64,000 nucleotides of DNA, from NCBI RefSeq assembly GCF_003026365.1, contig NZ_PYOM01000008.1, positions 62,001-126,000 on the forward strand, read 5' to 3'. How positions within the stretch are numbered: position 1 is the first letter of the stretch; the number at the start of each line of letters is the position of its first letter. Under the pieces are notes generated by a model. The model did no database searches and was not told the origin of the DNA. It worked only from the letters and a program-made list of their open reading frames with translations. Shown piece after piece: positions 29,098-38,008 of the stretch. Position numbers and translations under genes: made by a program. The stretch comes from Photobacterium angustum (GTDB lineage: Bacteria > Pseudomonadota > Gammaproteobacteria > Enterobacterales > Vibrionaceae).

Positions 29098-29910
29098 TTA
29101 TTGACCTTCTTTCACCTGATTCTGCCAATCGACAGTTGTAAACCAATAGTCATAACGCTCTTTTAACCAGCCATCCTGAGTACGAAGTAAGATCCAGTTA
29201 TTAAAGAAGTTCAGTAGGTTGAAGTCACCTTGTCGAATAGCGAAACCTTCAGAACCCTGGCTTAAACGCTCTTTAAAAGGTAGAAATAGCTTATCTTTGT
29301 ATTGTAATGTCATTTGTTCTGGTTTTGGCGTTGATGCCAATACCGCTTGCGCATTGCCGTTTAATACTTCTTGGAATGCTTGTGATTCATCGTCAAATTG
29401 ACGAAGTTTCGCTTTAGGGAAGTATTTCTTGGCTGTTTGAACTGTTACTGCACCACGACGTACAGCTAAAGTCACACTACGCTTGTTATAATCAGCAATG
29501 GAGAGCTTATCGCCTGCTAGCTCTTTACTTGCAGCAAGTTGTACACCTGAGTGAGAATAAGGAGTTGTGAAAAGAACACTCAAGTTACGTTGTGGTGTTA
29601 TCGACATACCGCCAATGATCACATCAAATTTGCCAGCTAGAAGTGCAGGAATAATCCCATCCCATGCAGTAGGAATAAATTCAACTTTTACACCGGCATC
29701 TTTAGCGAGTCGTTTAGCAACATCAACTTCAAAACCAATCAGCTCTCCTTGCTTATCACGCATTGCCCAAGGCACGAATGTTGATAAACCAACACGTAAT
29801 GTACCGCGCTCTTTAATTTGTTCTAATGTGCTTTTTTCTGCCGCTAATGCATGGCTAGCACTCAGTAAAAGGGTTAGTGCGGTGATCATTACCGCAAAAA
29901 AACGTTTCAT
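29098..29910 (-). CDS. Periplasmic amino acid-binding protein (SBP family 3)
   Basis: Secreted binding protein of 270 aa: signal peptide to about residue 23 (ALA-AE), then the family-3 fold with LRVGLSTFVPWA, GFEVDVAKRLA, FDVIIGGMSITPQR and RRGAVTVQ. It delivers a polar amino acid to the two permeases. The exact ligand cannot be set from sequence. It is the third gene of the operon, 32 bp after the first permease gene. Confidence 0.92.
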   Translation of the reverse strand: MKRFFAVMITALTLLLSASHALAAEKSTLEQIKERGTLRVGLSTFVPWAMRDKQGELIGFEVDVAKRLAKDAGVKVEFIPTAWDGIIPALLAGKFDVIIGGMSITPQRNLSVLFTTPYSHSGVQLAASKELAGDKLSIADYNKRSVTLAVRRGAVTVQTAKKYFPKAKLRQFDDESQAFQEVLNGNAQAVLASTPKPEQMTLQYKDKLFLPFKERLSQGSEGFAIRQGDFNLLNFFNNWILLRTQDGWLKERYDYWFTTVDWQNQVKEGQ

Positions 29911-29942
29911 TTTTCCGTCTCCATATCGTTAAAAATGATCAA

Positions 29943-30767
29943 TTAATGAGTAGGTGTCGCAAGTTTGTGTTCTAACAATGTTGCAAACGCTGATAAAAGC
30001 AACGTTATGCATAAGTACATTGCTGCGATTGTAAACCAGATCTCAAAGGGCATCGCTGTATCAGCGACTATATCGCGTCCTTGTGTCGTTAAATCAAATA
30101 TAGCCATGATACTGACAATAGAGGAATTTTTTACTAACGAGACAGCTTCGTTTGTTAGCGCAGGTAAGATACGACGTAACATTTGAGGTAAGATTATATA
30201 TCGATAGCTATCAACTTTACTTAACCCAAGACTTTCAGCCGCTTCAAATTGCCCTTTAGGAATGTTCATTAGACCTGAACGAAATATCTCTGCGGTATAG
30301 GCTCCTTGAAATAATGAAAGTGCTAATACAGCTGTAGTAAATCGCTCTAATCCTAATACCGGACCAAATACAAAATACAGCAGATAAATTTGAACAAGTA
30401 GTGGGGTATTACGAATGACTTCAATATATCCACGTGCAAGAGCGCGACCAACAATAGAGTGAGATAAACGTAAAAGCGCGGTTACTAAGCCAAAAATAAT
30501 CGTAAAGATAAGGCTAATGGCTGATATTTTGATGGTGATGAGTAAACCATCAATAAGCTCGGCAGAAAACCACTCACCGTCTTCTTTAAAAAATAGATAT
30601 TGAGGAACACGGTACCATTGCCAATTATAATTCATCGCATCAGCACCGCTATTTAGTAACCAAACGATGGCTAATACAATAACGGTAATTTGCAATAACC
30701 CACTAATAACGGGTTTAAGTATTTTGATGAAAGCTGATTTTGACTGAGGTTTAGTTATCATTTTCAC
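29943..30767 (-). CDS. Polar amino acid ABC transporter permease (first)
   Basis: Permease of 274 aa with an N-terminal TM, a WQWYRVPQY periplasmic loop and the conserved coupling segment EAAESLGLSKVDSYRYIILPQML. The IEVIRNTPLLVQIYLLYF signature is typical of HisMQ/GlnP permeases. It begins 1 bp after the ATPase gene stop, so translation is coupled. Confidence 0.91.
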   Translation of the reverse strand: MKMITKPQSKSAFIKILKPVISGLLQITVIVLAIVWLLNSGADAMNYNWQWYRVPQYLFFKEDGEWFSAELIDGLLITIKISAISLIFTIIFGLVTALLRLSHSIVGRALARGYIEVIRNTPLLVQIYLLYFVFGPVLGLERFTTAVLALSLFQGAYTAEIFRSGLMNIPKGQFEAAESLGLSKVDSYRYIILPQMLRRILPALTNEAVSLVKNSSIVSIMAIFDLTTQGRDIVADTAMPFEIWFTIAAMYLCITLLLSAFATLLEHKLATPTH

Positions 30768-30768
30768 C

Positions 30769-31509
30769 TCAGTAACTTAAAATTTTTCTAAGAAAAGACT
30801 GGGTTCTAGTATTTTGCGGTTGGTCGAATAAAAGTGCAGGAGGAGCAATCTCGACTACTTCACCTTCATCCATAAATACAACCCGATCTGCTACTTTGCG
30901 AGCAAACCCCATTTCATGGGTCACGCATACCATTGTAATGCCTTCATCTGCTAATTCCTTCATTACATCAAGTACTTCATGAATCATTTCAGGATCTAAT
31001 GCAGAAGTGGGTTCATCAAATAAAAGAATATCGGGTTTCATGCAAAGGGAGCGAGCAATAGCAACACGTTGTTGTTGTCCACCGGATAGTTGTCCCGGGA
31101 ACTTATTGGCTTGATGAGCAATATGGACACGTTCTAGATATTGAATTGCTAGCGTTTCTGCCTCAGCCTTTGACATCCCTAATGTTCGACGAGGAGCTAA
31201 TGTCAAATTATCTAAAACTGTCATATGTGGAAAAAGATTAAAATGTTGGAAAACCATACCGACTTTGCCACGTACAGCTTTTAAATTCTTTGGATCTAGT
31301 AAGTGACTATTTACTGTAATTTGCCCCGAATCATATTGCTCAAGTCCATTTATACAACGAATAAGAGTCGACTTACCTGATCCCGATGGGCCACAGATAA
31401 CTAATCGTTCACCTTTATGAATGCTCAAATTGATCGATTTTAGTGCATGAAATTCGCCATACCACTTGTTTACTTCTGTAAATGTAATTATCTCGTCTTT
31501 AGCTAACAA
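30769..31509 (-). CDS. Polar amino acid ABC transporter ATPase (GlnQ/HisP type)
   Basis: ATPase of 246 aa heading the operon. Walker A is GPSGSGKST, the Q-loop is MVFQHFNLFPHMT, the signature is LSGGQQQRV, Walker B is ILLFDEPTSALD and the switch is VTHEMG. It energises uptake through the two permeases. Having the ATPase first is one of the known arrangements for this transporter class. Confidence 0.94.
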   Translation of the reverse strand: MLAKDEIITFTEVNKWYGEFHALKSINLSIHKGERLVICGPSGSGKSTLIRCINGLEQYDSGQITVNSHLLDPKNLKAVRGKVGMVFQHFNLFPHMTVLDNLTLAPRRTLGMSKAEAETLAIQYLERVHIAHQANKFPGQLSGGQQQRVAIARSLCMKPDILLFDEPTSALDPEMIHEVLDVMKELADEGITMVCVTHEMGFARKVADRVVFMDEGEVVEIAPPALLFDQPQNTRTQSFLRKILSY

Positions 31510-31956
31510 GACGTACCTCGACTAATAAAATTGTTGTTTGCAATGTAAGCAGCAAATAGTAATGGTTTTATGTTACGCCATCGTAAATTAAAATTAATAC
31601 GATATTTCAATATTATATAACAACGAACTACTAACGGAACAACTGATAATTTAGATCAATATCCCATGTTTAAGTGGACATAAAGTGTTCTGTTGTACTT
31701 CTTCAATAATCTAGAGATATACCATATATGTTCTTTAATGCGCATTATGTAGCATATTGAATGTTTTGTTAAATTTTATTGAGTAGGTTGGATGCATCTA
31801 AGTTGTTCCTAAGTTAAAAAAATGTCGACTTAACTGTCAATAATCCATTGCACAAAAAGGGTTAAGGCGATAAGTTAAGAAAAGACTATTTGGAGATAAG
31901 TACACTACATCGATTGACCGACATAGACGTAGTGTAGCGATACGGGAAGTATAAGC
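31510..31956. other. Divergent intergenic region (ABC operon / aroG)
   Basis: About 450 bp of AT-rich sequence containing both divergent promoters. The last 60 bp before aroG hold an inverted repeat listed separately. I found no TGTAAA-N6-TTTACA TyrR box. Confidence 0.5.
31901..31936 (+). promoter_or_regulatory. Inverted repeat in the aroG leader
   Basis: TACACTAC and GTAGTGTA are perfect complements separated by 20 bp. The right arm ends about 20 bp before the aroG ATG, next to the GGAAG ribosome site. It could be an operator or an RNA hairpin affecting translation. Confidence 0.45.
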
Positions 31957-33009
31957 ATGCATAAAACAGATGATGTCCGCATTAGCGAGATCAAAGAACT
32001 ATTACCACCAGTTGCAATACTGGAAAAATTTTCTGCTTCAGAAACAGCTTCAGAAACAGTATATCAAGCTCGAAATGCCATTCATAATATCTTAAATGAT
32101 GAAGATGACCGTCTTCTTGTGATTGTTGGACCTTGTTCTATACATGATACTGATGCGGCAGTAGAGTACGGTAAAAAGCTAAAAACACTACGCGATGAGC
32201 TTAACGCTGATTTAGAAATTGTTATGCGTGTTTATTTTGAAAAGCCACGTACAACAGTAGGTTGGAAAGGGTTGATTAATGACCCTTACATGGATAATAG
32301 CTTCCAATTAAATGATGGTTTACGTATTGGTCGTAAACTACTTCTTGATTTAACTGAATCAGGCCTACCAACAGCAGGCGAATTCCTTGATATGATCACA
32401 CCTCAATACATGGGAGATTTGATCAGTTGGGGAGCAATTGGTGCGCGTACTACTGAATCTCAGGTTCACCGTGAACTTGCGTCAGGTTTGTCATGCCCAG
32501 TAGGCTTTAAAAACGGCACAGATGGCAATATTAAAATTGCAACAGACGCTGTAGGTTCGGCAAGTGCGCCTCACCACTTTTTATCAGTGACTAAATACGG
32601 TCACTCTGCGATTGTATCTACTGCAGGTAATGAAGATTGCCATATTATCCTTCGCGGTGGTAAAGAGCCAAATTATAGTGCTGAGCATGTTAAAGCAGTG
32701 ACAGATCAACTTGAAGCTGCTGGCCACCGCTCAAAAGTGATGATCGATTTTAGTCATGCAAATAGCTTGAAAAAATTTGAGCGTCAGCCACTAGTATCAC
32801 AAGATGTTGGTGAGCAAATTGCGAGTGGTAACAAATCTATCTTTGGTGTAATGATTGAAAGTCACCTTGTTGAAGGTCGTCAGGATATTGTTGATGGTGT
32901 TGAACCGACTTACGGTCAAAGTATTACAGATGCCTGTATTGGTTGGGAAGATACAGAAAAAGTACTTCGTCAATTAGCATCAGATGTACAAAAGCGCCGC
33001 CAAGCGTAA
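31957..33009 (+). CDS. aroG: 3-deoxy-7-phosphoheptulonate synthase (AroG type)
   Basis: First enzyme of the shikimate pathway, condensing phosphoenolpyruvate with erythrose 4-phosphate. The 350-aa protein follows E. coli AroG along its whole length: RISEIKELLPP, GPCSIHD, FEKPRTTVGWKGLINDP, GARTTESQVHRE, GFKNGTDG, RGGKEPNY, DFSHANS and SITDACIGWEDT. The N-terminal region typical of the phenylalanine-regulated isoform is conserved, so feedback by Phe is likely but inferred. The ribosome site GGAAG precedes the ATG. It is monocistronic with a strong terminator. Confidence 0.95.
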   Translation: MHKTDDVRISEIKELLPPVAILEKFSASETASETVYQARNAIHNILNDEDDRLLVIVGPCSIHDTDAAVEYGKKLKTLRDELNADLEIVMRVYFEKPRTTVGWKGLINDPYMDNSFQLNDGLRIGRKLLLDLTESGLPTAGEFLDMITPQYMGDLISWGAIGARTTESQVHRELASGLSCPVGFKNGTDGNIKIATDAVGSASAPHHFLSVTKYGHSAIVSTAGNEDCHIILRGGKEPNYSAEHVKAVTDQLEAAGHRSKVMIDFSHANSLKKFERQPLVSQDVGEQIASGNKSIFGVMIESHLVEGRQDIVDGVEPTYGQSITDACIGWEDTEKVLRQLASDVQKRRQA

Positions 33010-33024
33010 TTAGAAGAGTAAGTT

Positions 33025-33060
33025 AAAAAAACCGATGTTTCTAAACATCGGTTTTTTTAT
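33025..33060 (+). terminator. Terminator after aroG
   Basis: AACCGATGTTT/AAACATCGGTT hairpin with T7, 15 bp after the stop. Confidence 0.93.
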
Positions 33061-33105
33061 ATATTTCTTATACCTAACCTGTACTTATACAAGCCTGAAT
33101 TAAAA

Positions 33106-33294
33106 TCATTTCTCGTTATGATGGCGATAACCATCATTAAATTCAATATCATAGCTTTCATCGTATTGGTGCTTTTCTATCAAGCTATCGCAATGAGGAA
33201 ATTGACAATAAATAGGGTATCTACGATGTAACCCATTTTCAATGAAGGCTTCAAGAATGCCATGAGTATCCGCAATAAGTGTTTTATCTTCCAT
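33106..33294 (-). CDS. Small hypothetical protein (62 aa)
   Basis: An acidic and histidine-rich small protein with two cysteines in YCQFPHCDSLIEKH, a spacing that could bind a metal. A GGAG lies 7 bp before the ATG, which supports translation. I do not recognise a family. It has no signal peptide or TM segment, so it is probably cytoplasmic. Confidence 0.6.
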   Translation of the reverse strand: MEDKTLIADTHGILEAFIENGLHRRYPIYCQFPHCDSLIEKHQYDESYDIEFNDGYRHHNEK

Positions 33295-33575
33295 ATACCG
33301 ACTCCAAACAAATATATGTGATAGCTACATATGAATACTGTATCTTATTGGGTGTGGATTAATTGTCTTAATAGTAAGAAATATATCTAAAATGAATATT
33401 GTAATTATAGGGGCTTTTTGTAATGTACAGATTTGTTGACAATGTTGCTGCTATCTAAAAATGAAAAATATCATTAAATTTAAATGCTTATAAAAATATC
33501 TGCTATAACAATATACAGTGATATGGTAGTTATTGCTTGAAACTGTGTATGCTAATAAGCGATAGGTCGGTGTGT

Positions 33576-34049
33576 ATGAAGAGTTTGATATTAAGCGTGC
33601 TGTACGGTGTATTTTTATTTAGTCCATTGATGATAAAAGCTAAAATCGTTTCAAAACCATTAGAGTCAACAACAAGTTTTATTGAGACGGTTGATAGTTA
33701 CGAATCATCACAAACACAGCAACAGGGGATTACGGTTTATCATCCAGTATTGGGCTATGCAAATTATGAAAATATCGTTTGTGATTCTAACGATAATCAT
33801 CAACGAGAATTGCGACACCTAGTAACAAGCTACTGTTTACAGCACAGCGGTAAACTTGTAGATAATTGGTGTGTGGATACACAAAGTAATATGCCGTTGT
33901 TTAATGCAGAATTAAACCAGCACAGTATGGATTGCCATTCAGGTGGAAACGCATCATTAATCCATGTTCTTGAGTTTTTACCTTCAGCAGAACATGATCA
34001 GCAAACACAACAGAGTTGGTTACAGGTCGCGACTGCTTTTGGTTATTAA
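33576..34049 (+). CDS. Secreted hypothetical protein
   Basis: Protein of about 157 aa with a signal peptide (MKSLILSVLYGVFLF..., cut near IKA-KI). The mature part has four cysteines (in IVCDSN, SYCLQHS, NWCVDT and MDCHSG), which fits two disulphides in the periplasm or outside. Start ATG 33576 places the hydrophobic core immediately at the N-terminus and has an AGG 9 bp upstream. Earlier in-frame starts (33537, 33549) would prepend a polar stretch. No family is recognised. Confidence 0.62.
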   Translation: MKSLILSVLYGVFLFSPLMIKAKIVSKPLESTTSFIETVDSYESSQTQQQGITVYHPVLGYANYENIVCDSNDNHQRELRHLVTSYCLQHSGKLVDNWCVDTQSNMPLFNAELNQHSMDCHSGGNASLIHVLEFLPSAEHDQQTQQSWLQVATAFGY

Positions 34050-34118
34050 GTCTGAATGATGTGCTTTAGGGCTCTGAAAGCATCTACGATGTATTTTCAG
34101 GTATTAGGAAACGTTAAA

Positions 34119-34145
34119 AATTAGCTGTAGAATCTACAGCTAATT
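34119..34145. repeat. Near-continuous palindrome
   Basis: Two 13-bp arms (AATTAGCTGTAGA and complement) separated by one base, about 70 bp after the secreted-protein gene. It has no T-run of length, so termination is possible but unproven. Confidence 0.75.
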
Positions 34146-34204
34146 AAAGAGATGACTCAATGAGAAATAAATTGAAGAGCTCGACTTTTGGCGCTTTAGA
34201 TTAA

Positions 34205-34252
34205 ATAATTGATAGCACTAAGATGCTTTTTTATCTAATGGCTATCAATTAT
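34205..34252. repeat. Inverted repeat with 24-bp spacer
   Basis: ATAATTGATAGC and GCTATCAATTAT are perfect 12-bp arms. The spacer contains AGAT...ATCT, which can extend the hairpin. Confidence 0.72.
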
Positions 34253-34497
34253 GAAGTAGTATTAATTCTTTTTCACTGCCCATTAGTGTTCATTTTTATT
34301 AATAATCACATCTAATTATTAATCTTCTCTAATAAATATATAAATGCTAGTTTTCTATTAATGTCTGTGCTTTTTAAAATTAATGAGATAGATAAAGTTT
34401 AAGCTGGATCACACTCAACTATATTTATATATGCTAATTATCAATTATAAAATATACATCTATCTTCTCTTTATTGATTAAGTTACGGGGGAGTCAC

Positions 34498-35073
34498 ATG
34501 ATATTATATAATCCTATAAAAAATACGCTTTCTAATCGTAAGAAAATATTAAAAATTGGATATCGAGATTCACAGATTCTTTATCTCTTACTTAAACACT
34601 CTCCTAATGTTGTCTCAAAGAAAGATATTATTCAATTTGCCTGGGGCAGTGAATGTATTGGCGAGACATCATTAGCGAAAAGTATCAGCAAAATTAGGCT
34701 TTCACTGATAAAACTAGGTCTTAAGGAGTCACCAATAGTGACAGTACCTAAAGTTGGATACCGTTTAATTGAAGGCGTGTTATTTGATGAAACGCTTGAT
34801 ACTAAAATACCGATACAGAAAGGCGAAAAACATAGGGTGTTCTCAAACGAATTAATACGGAAAAGCAATCATAGAAAAGTATATAGACCTTTAGTTTGTT
34901 CTTTTCTTTTATTTGTTATTTTAATTTCCACACTACTCGTAACAGTGAATAAAAGCCACAACATTAACACTGATATTGAAATGAACGCGTTGATAAATAA
35001 ACCAAGGATTGGATTATTAAACGATTATCCTAATTACAATATTTTGGAATTAAACTTTAAAAAAGTACCTTAA
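34498..35073 (+). CDS. ToxR-like membrane-anchored transcriptional regulator
   Basis: Protein of 191 aa with an OmpR/ToxR-type winged helix (about 15-95, including the GSECIGETSLAKSISKIRLSL recognition region and VPKVGYRLI wing). A basic linker, one TM segment (about 133-152, LVCSFLLFVILISTLLV) and a short periplasmic tail of about 40 aa follow. This is the ToxR/TcpP/CadC architecture with a minimal sensor. ATG 34498 is chosen because GGGGGAG lies six bases upstream. It lies 193 bp before the aerolysin gene in the same direction, so control of that toxin is a reasonable inference. Confidence 0.85.
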   Translation: MILYNPIKNTLSNRKKILKIGYRDSQILYLLLKHSPNVVSKKDIIQFAWGSECIGETSLAKSISKIRLSLIKLGLKESPIVTVPKVGYRLIEGVLFDETLDTKIPIQKGEKHRVFSNELIRKSNHRKVYRPLVCSFLLFVILISTLLVTVNKSHNINTDIEMNALINKPRIGLLNDYPNYNILELNFKKVP

Positions 35074-35266
35074 TCAGAATTCATTTTATTGTTTAAATTT
35101 TTTAGAAAATAACTGATTAATGATATTAAAGTTTACTTATAACATATTGAAAATTATAGGCATAAAATTTCAATTAATTTCATTGTTACTAAATTTATTA
35201 GTATGAAAAGCTTATATAGCTCTACTTTGAGTGTGTCATCAAAATCAATATATATGAGGATTGATC

Positions 35267-36745
35267 ATGCGAAGTATCTACATAAGCATACTGTTAGCTA
35301 CTGTTCTTCCAACCTTAACAAGTAGTGTATATGCACAGAAGGTGTACCCTGATCAAATTGTATTAGATCACTTAGGTTCAAATGTTTGTCGGGCAGGCTA
35401 CCATCCTCTTGACCATTATGAAGCTGGGGAGCATGTGAAATATCTTCTTCCTTTTATGGATGACTGGCAAATCGTCTCGCTAAAAGGTCTATGGGTTGTT
35501 ATGGGACCGGGTTATAAAGGTTTGATAAAACAACAACCAGCAGGAACTAGCCCTCCCAACACTTTTTGTTATCCTGATGAAAATCATACAGAAATCCCTA
35601 AGTATACTGATCTTGAGTTACCTGAAGGTGATGAAATCGATGTTCAATATGCATTATTACATGACCAAGATAATTTTGTTCGTCCTTTAAGCCGACTTGC
35701 TGATTATCTGGGTTATGCATGGGTTGGTGGCAACCATGCTCAATACGCTGGCGAAGATATGAACATTCAACATATGGGTGATGATTGGGTTATCCAAGGA
35801 AATGATATTGGAACGTGTACAGGTTACAGGTGTGATGAAAAGACTAAAATCACAGTAAATAATTTTGCCTATCGTTTAAATGATGACAGTTTCTGGCATG
35901 GCGATGTTACTGAATCAGACAAAAAACTAGTAAAAACCATTACCGCGTTAGCGAGAAACGACAGCGATCAAGATCAGACAATTTCCGTTAGCTTAAAGTT
36001 GGATGAGTCAACAACGTGGTCAAAGACTGATAATTACGGGTTTTCTGCAAGAGTAACAACTGAAGATGCTTTCAATTGGCCACTTGTCGGAACGACAAGG
36101 CTGAATATTAGCATTGAGGCAAATAAAAGCTTTTCACAATCTAAAGGCGAGTCAACCAGTGAGCAAGTTTCGTTAGATGCACAACCAACGGTGCCACCTC
36201 ACTCAATCATACCAGTTCGCGTCGATTTATATCTCTCATCCATTTCTTACCCTTACCAATTTAATGCAGATGTAAGTTACGACGTTAATTTCAATGGATT
36301 TCTTCGCTGGGGAGGTAATGCGTGGAATACACATCCAGAAAATCGCCCATACAGAAGTTATACGTTTACCGTGGGACGTGGCAGTGATAAGCCAATGAAT
36401 ATTCCTTATCAATGGGAACATCGATATATTCCAAATGAAGTACAGTGGTGGGATTGGACTTGGGCTATTAATGAAATCGGACTGGGCAACATTCAATCTG
36501 CTCTTGGTATGAGTTTGCGTCCTTTCCATTCTTTTGTATCCGGTGATTTTTCTGCCGAGTCTCAATATGCTGGCACTATGGATATTGGTAAAGCGCAACC
36601 TATAGACAAAAGCTCTCTATCATTAAAAGATAATGTTACGACCCTGCGTGCTGGTAATGTTGAGGTAATATCAAATTTTGATGCTGATGAACTTAATTCA
36701 TTAGGTTTTACTAATGCAGAACTGAGTGTACATGCAGTAAATTAA
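35267..36745 (+). CDS. Aerolysin-family pore-forming toxin
   Basis: Secreted beta-pore-forming toxin precursor of 492 aa, nearly the length of Aeromonas proaerolysin. Signal peptide is about 1-22 (VYA-QK). The rest aligns end to end from memory of proaerolysin: VYPDQ, VCRAGY and FCYPDE, WVVMGPGYKG, YLGYAWVGGNH, GTCTGYRC, HGDVTESD, NWPLVGTTRLNI (transmembrane stem region), RPTVP-like QPTVPPHSIIPV, GFLRWGGNAW, WWDWTWAI and GDFSAESQ. Disulphide cysteines are kept. The C-terminal activation loop, KVRRAR in Aeromonas, is replaced by a segment without adjacent basic residues (about 448-462). GAGGA sits 6 bp before ATG 35267. Confidence 0.95.
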   Translation: MRSIYISILLATVLPTLTSSVYAQKVYPDQIVLDHLGSNVCRAGYHPLDHYEAGEHVKYLLPFMDDWQIVSLKGLWVVMGPGYKGLIKQQPAGTSPPNTFCYPDENHTEIPKYTDLELPEGDEIDVQYALLHDQDNFVRPLSRLADYLGYAWVGGNHAQYAGEDMNIQHMGDDWVIQGNDIGTCTGYRCDEKTKITVNNFAYRLNDDSFWHGDVTESDKKLVKTITALARNDSDQDQTISVSLKLDESTTWSKTDNYGFSARVTTEDAFNWPLVGTTRLNISIEANKSFSQSKGESTSEQVSLDAQPTVPPHSIIPVRVDLYLSSISYPYQFNADVSYDVNFNGFLRWGGNAWNTHPENRPYRSYTFTVGRGSDKPMNIPYQWEHRYIPNEVQWWDWTWAINEIGLGNIQSALGMSLRPFHSFVSGDFSAESQYAGTMDIGKAQPIDKSSLSLKDNVTTLRAGNVEVISNFDADELNSLGFTNAELSVHAVN

Positions 36746-36776
36746 CGGCCTCATATAAAAGCTGTATTCACTGTTT

Positions 36777-36805
36777 GCCCGTAACTACGTGTTGCGGGCT
36801 TTATC
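36777..36805 (+). terminator. Terminator after aerolysin gene
   Basis: GCCCGTAAC/GTTGCGGGC hairpin with a short T-run, about 30 bp after the stop. Confidence 0.65.
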
Positions 36806-37011
36806 GTTGTTAAAAATAATCTGTTTATTATCAATTTTATTATCCGTAATATAATGATACGGCAGTTCTTAAATGTAATATTTAATACTTTAATTGTCTT
36901 AATGGGATATGTGTTGTATTAAGACTACCAATCAGAGATAAGATAGTTAGCTATAATAGTAGGGATAATGTTACGTTACATGAATGTTTTTTAATCCGTG
37001 GTGTATTCTTT

Positions 37012-37605
37012 ATGTCTGACTTTAAAAAGAAGTGGCGAGATGTTTTTTTTGTCATTCTATTCTTTTGGGGGATTTCGTTTGCTGCTTTTATTGTTAATCA
37101 TAGTTTCAATGGCGCATTAAACAGCTATGGTTTATTACCTCGCCATATTAGTCATCTTAGCAATATTATATTTTATCCCTTTATCCACGGCACTTGGTCT
37201 CATTTAATTTTTAATCTTACTTCTTTCACACTACTGGCTCTTGGGGTAGGGGTTAATGGTGTTGCTCGGTTAATCAATGTCATTTTGTTGTGCTGGTTAT
37301 TCGGCAGTATCAGTGTCTGGTTGTTTGGGCGTATCAGTTACCATGTCGGATTAAGTGGAATAATTTATGGCATTTGGGGCTACTTGCTTATCTATGGTTT
37401 AGTCCTAAGAAGTATCATGTCATTAATTATTACATTTTTAGTGCTGGTTTATTTTAGCTCGATGATTTGGGGGGTCTTCCCTTCTAATTATTTGGTGAGT
37501 TTTGAAAGTCACTTATTTGGCGCTATAGCTGGTGGCTTTATTGGTTATTTTCTTGGTAAAAAAGACCGTGAAAAATTAAATTGCCATTACGATCAGAAAC
37601 CCTAA
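37012..37605 (+). CDS. Rhomboid-family intramembrane serine protease
   Basis: Inner-membrane protease of 197 aa with six predicted helices. The catalytic dyad is visible: Ser115 in HVGLSGIIYG and His167 in ESHLFGAIAGG. The HGTWSHLIFN motif (about 59-68) supplies the oxyanion His/Asn of rhomboids. It is close to the minimal bacterial rhomboid core. Substrates are unknown. It may be cotranscribed with the DUF1840 gene 51 bp downstream. Confidence 0.9.
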   Translation: MSDFKKKWRDVFFVILFFWGISFAAFIVNHSFNGALNSYGLLPRHISHLSNIIFYPFIHGTWSHLIFNLTSFTLLALGVGVNGVARLINVILLCWLFGSISVWLFGRISYHVGLSGIIYGIWGYLLIYGLVLRSIMSLIITFLVLVYFSSMIWGVFPSNYLVSFESHLFGAIAGGFIGYFLGKKDREKLNCHYDQKP

Positions 37606-37656
37606 CAGAATAAAATGGTCTAATAGCTATATGAATAAGAAAAGGATAGGTGAGTT

Positions 37657-38004
37657 ATGCTAATTACATTTCATAGTAAAGGAAGTAACGATATTACAAT
37701 GTTTGGTGATATCGCACAGCAATTGATTCATATGATGGGGTTCTGCGAAACAGTCCCTGGCGCTATTCGCGAAGAAGATATCGCACAAGCGTTAAAAAAC
37801 CTAAAAGATGATATTAATAAAGCTAAACAAGAGAATAAGCAGAGTGGTATTACTGCTGATTCCACAATCGAGCCAAATCCGCTTGATGCCGATTTAGATG
37901 ACGATGAATTTGAGCCGGAAATTTCTTTATCAGTACGTGCTATGCCGTTGATTACATTATTAGAATCAGCAGTAAATGAAAAAAGTTATGTTATGTGGGA
38001 ATAG
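37657..38004 (+). CDS. DUF1840 family protein
   Basis: Cytoplasmic protein of 115 aa with the DUF1840 ends: MLITFHSK at the start, MFGDIAQQLIHMMG near 15-28, and the C-terminal ISLSVRAMPLITLLESA. The middle is a variable acidic linker (about 65-90). Family function is unknown. AAAGGATAGGTG lies upstream of the ATG. Convergent with the DJ-1 gene, with only 4 bp between. Confidence 0.86.
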   Translation: MLITFHSKGSNDITMFGDIAQQLIHMMGFCETVPGAIREEDIAQALKNLKDDINKAKQENKQSGITADSTIEPNPLDADLDDDEFEPEISLSVRAMPLITLLESAVNEKSYVMWE

Positions 38005-38008
38005 GAAA

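Larger units (their letters stand above)
34050..34497. other. Intergenic region with two inverted repeats
   Basis: About 450 AT-rich bases before the ToxR-like gene, with no convincing ORF. Two strong inverted repeats lie at 34119-34145 and 34205-34252 (listed separately). The promoter of the regulator must lie to their right. Confidence 0.5.
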
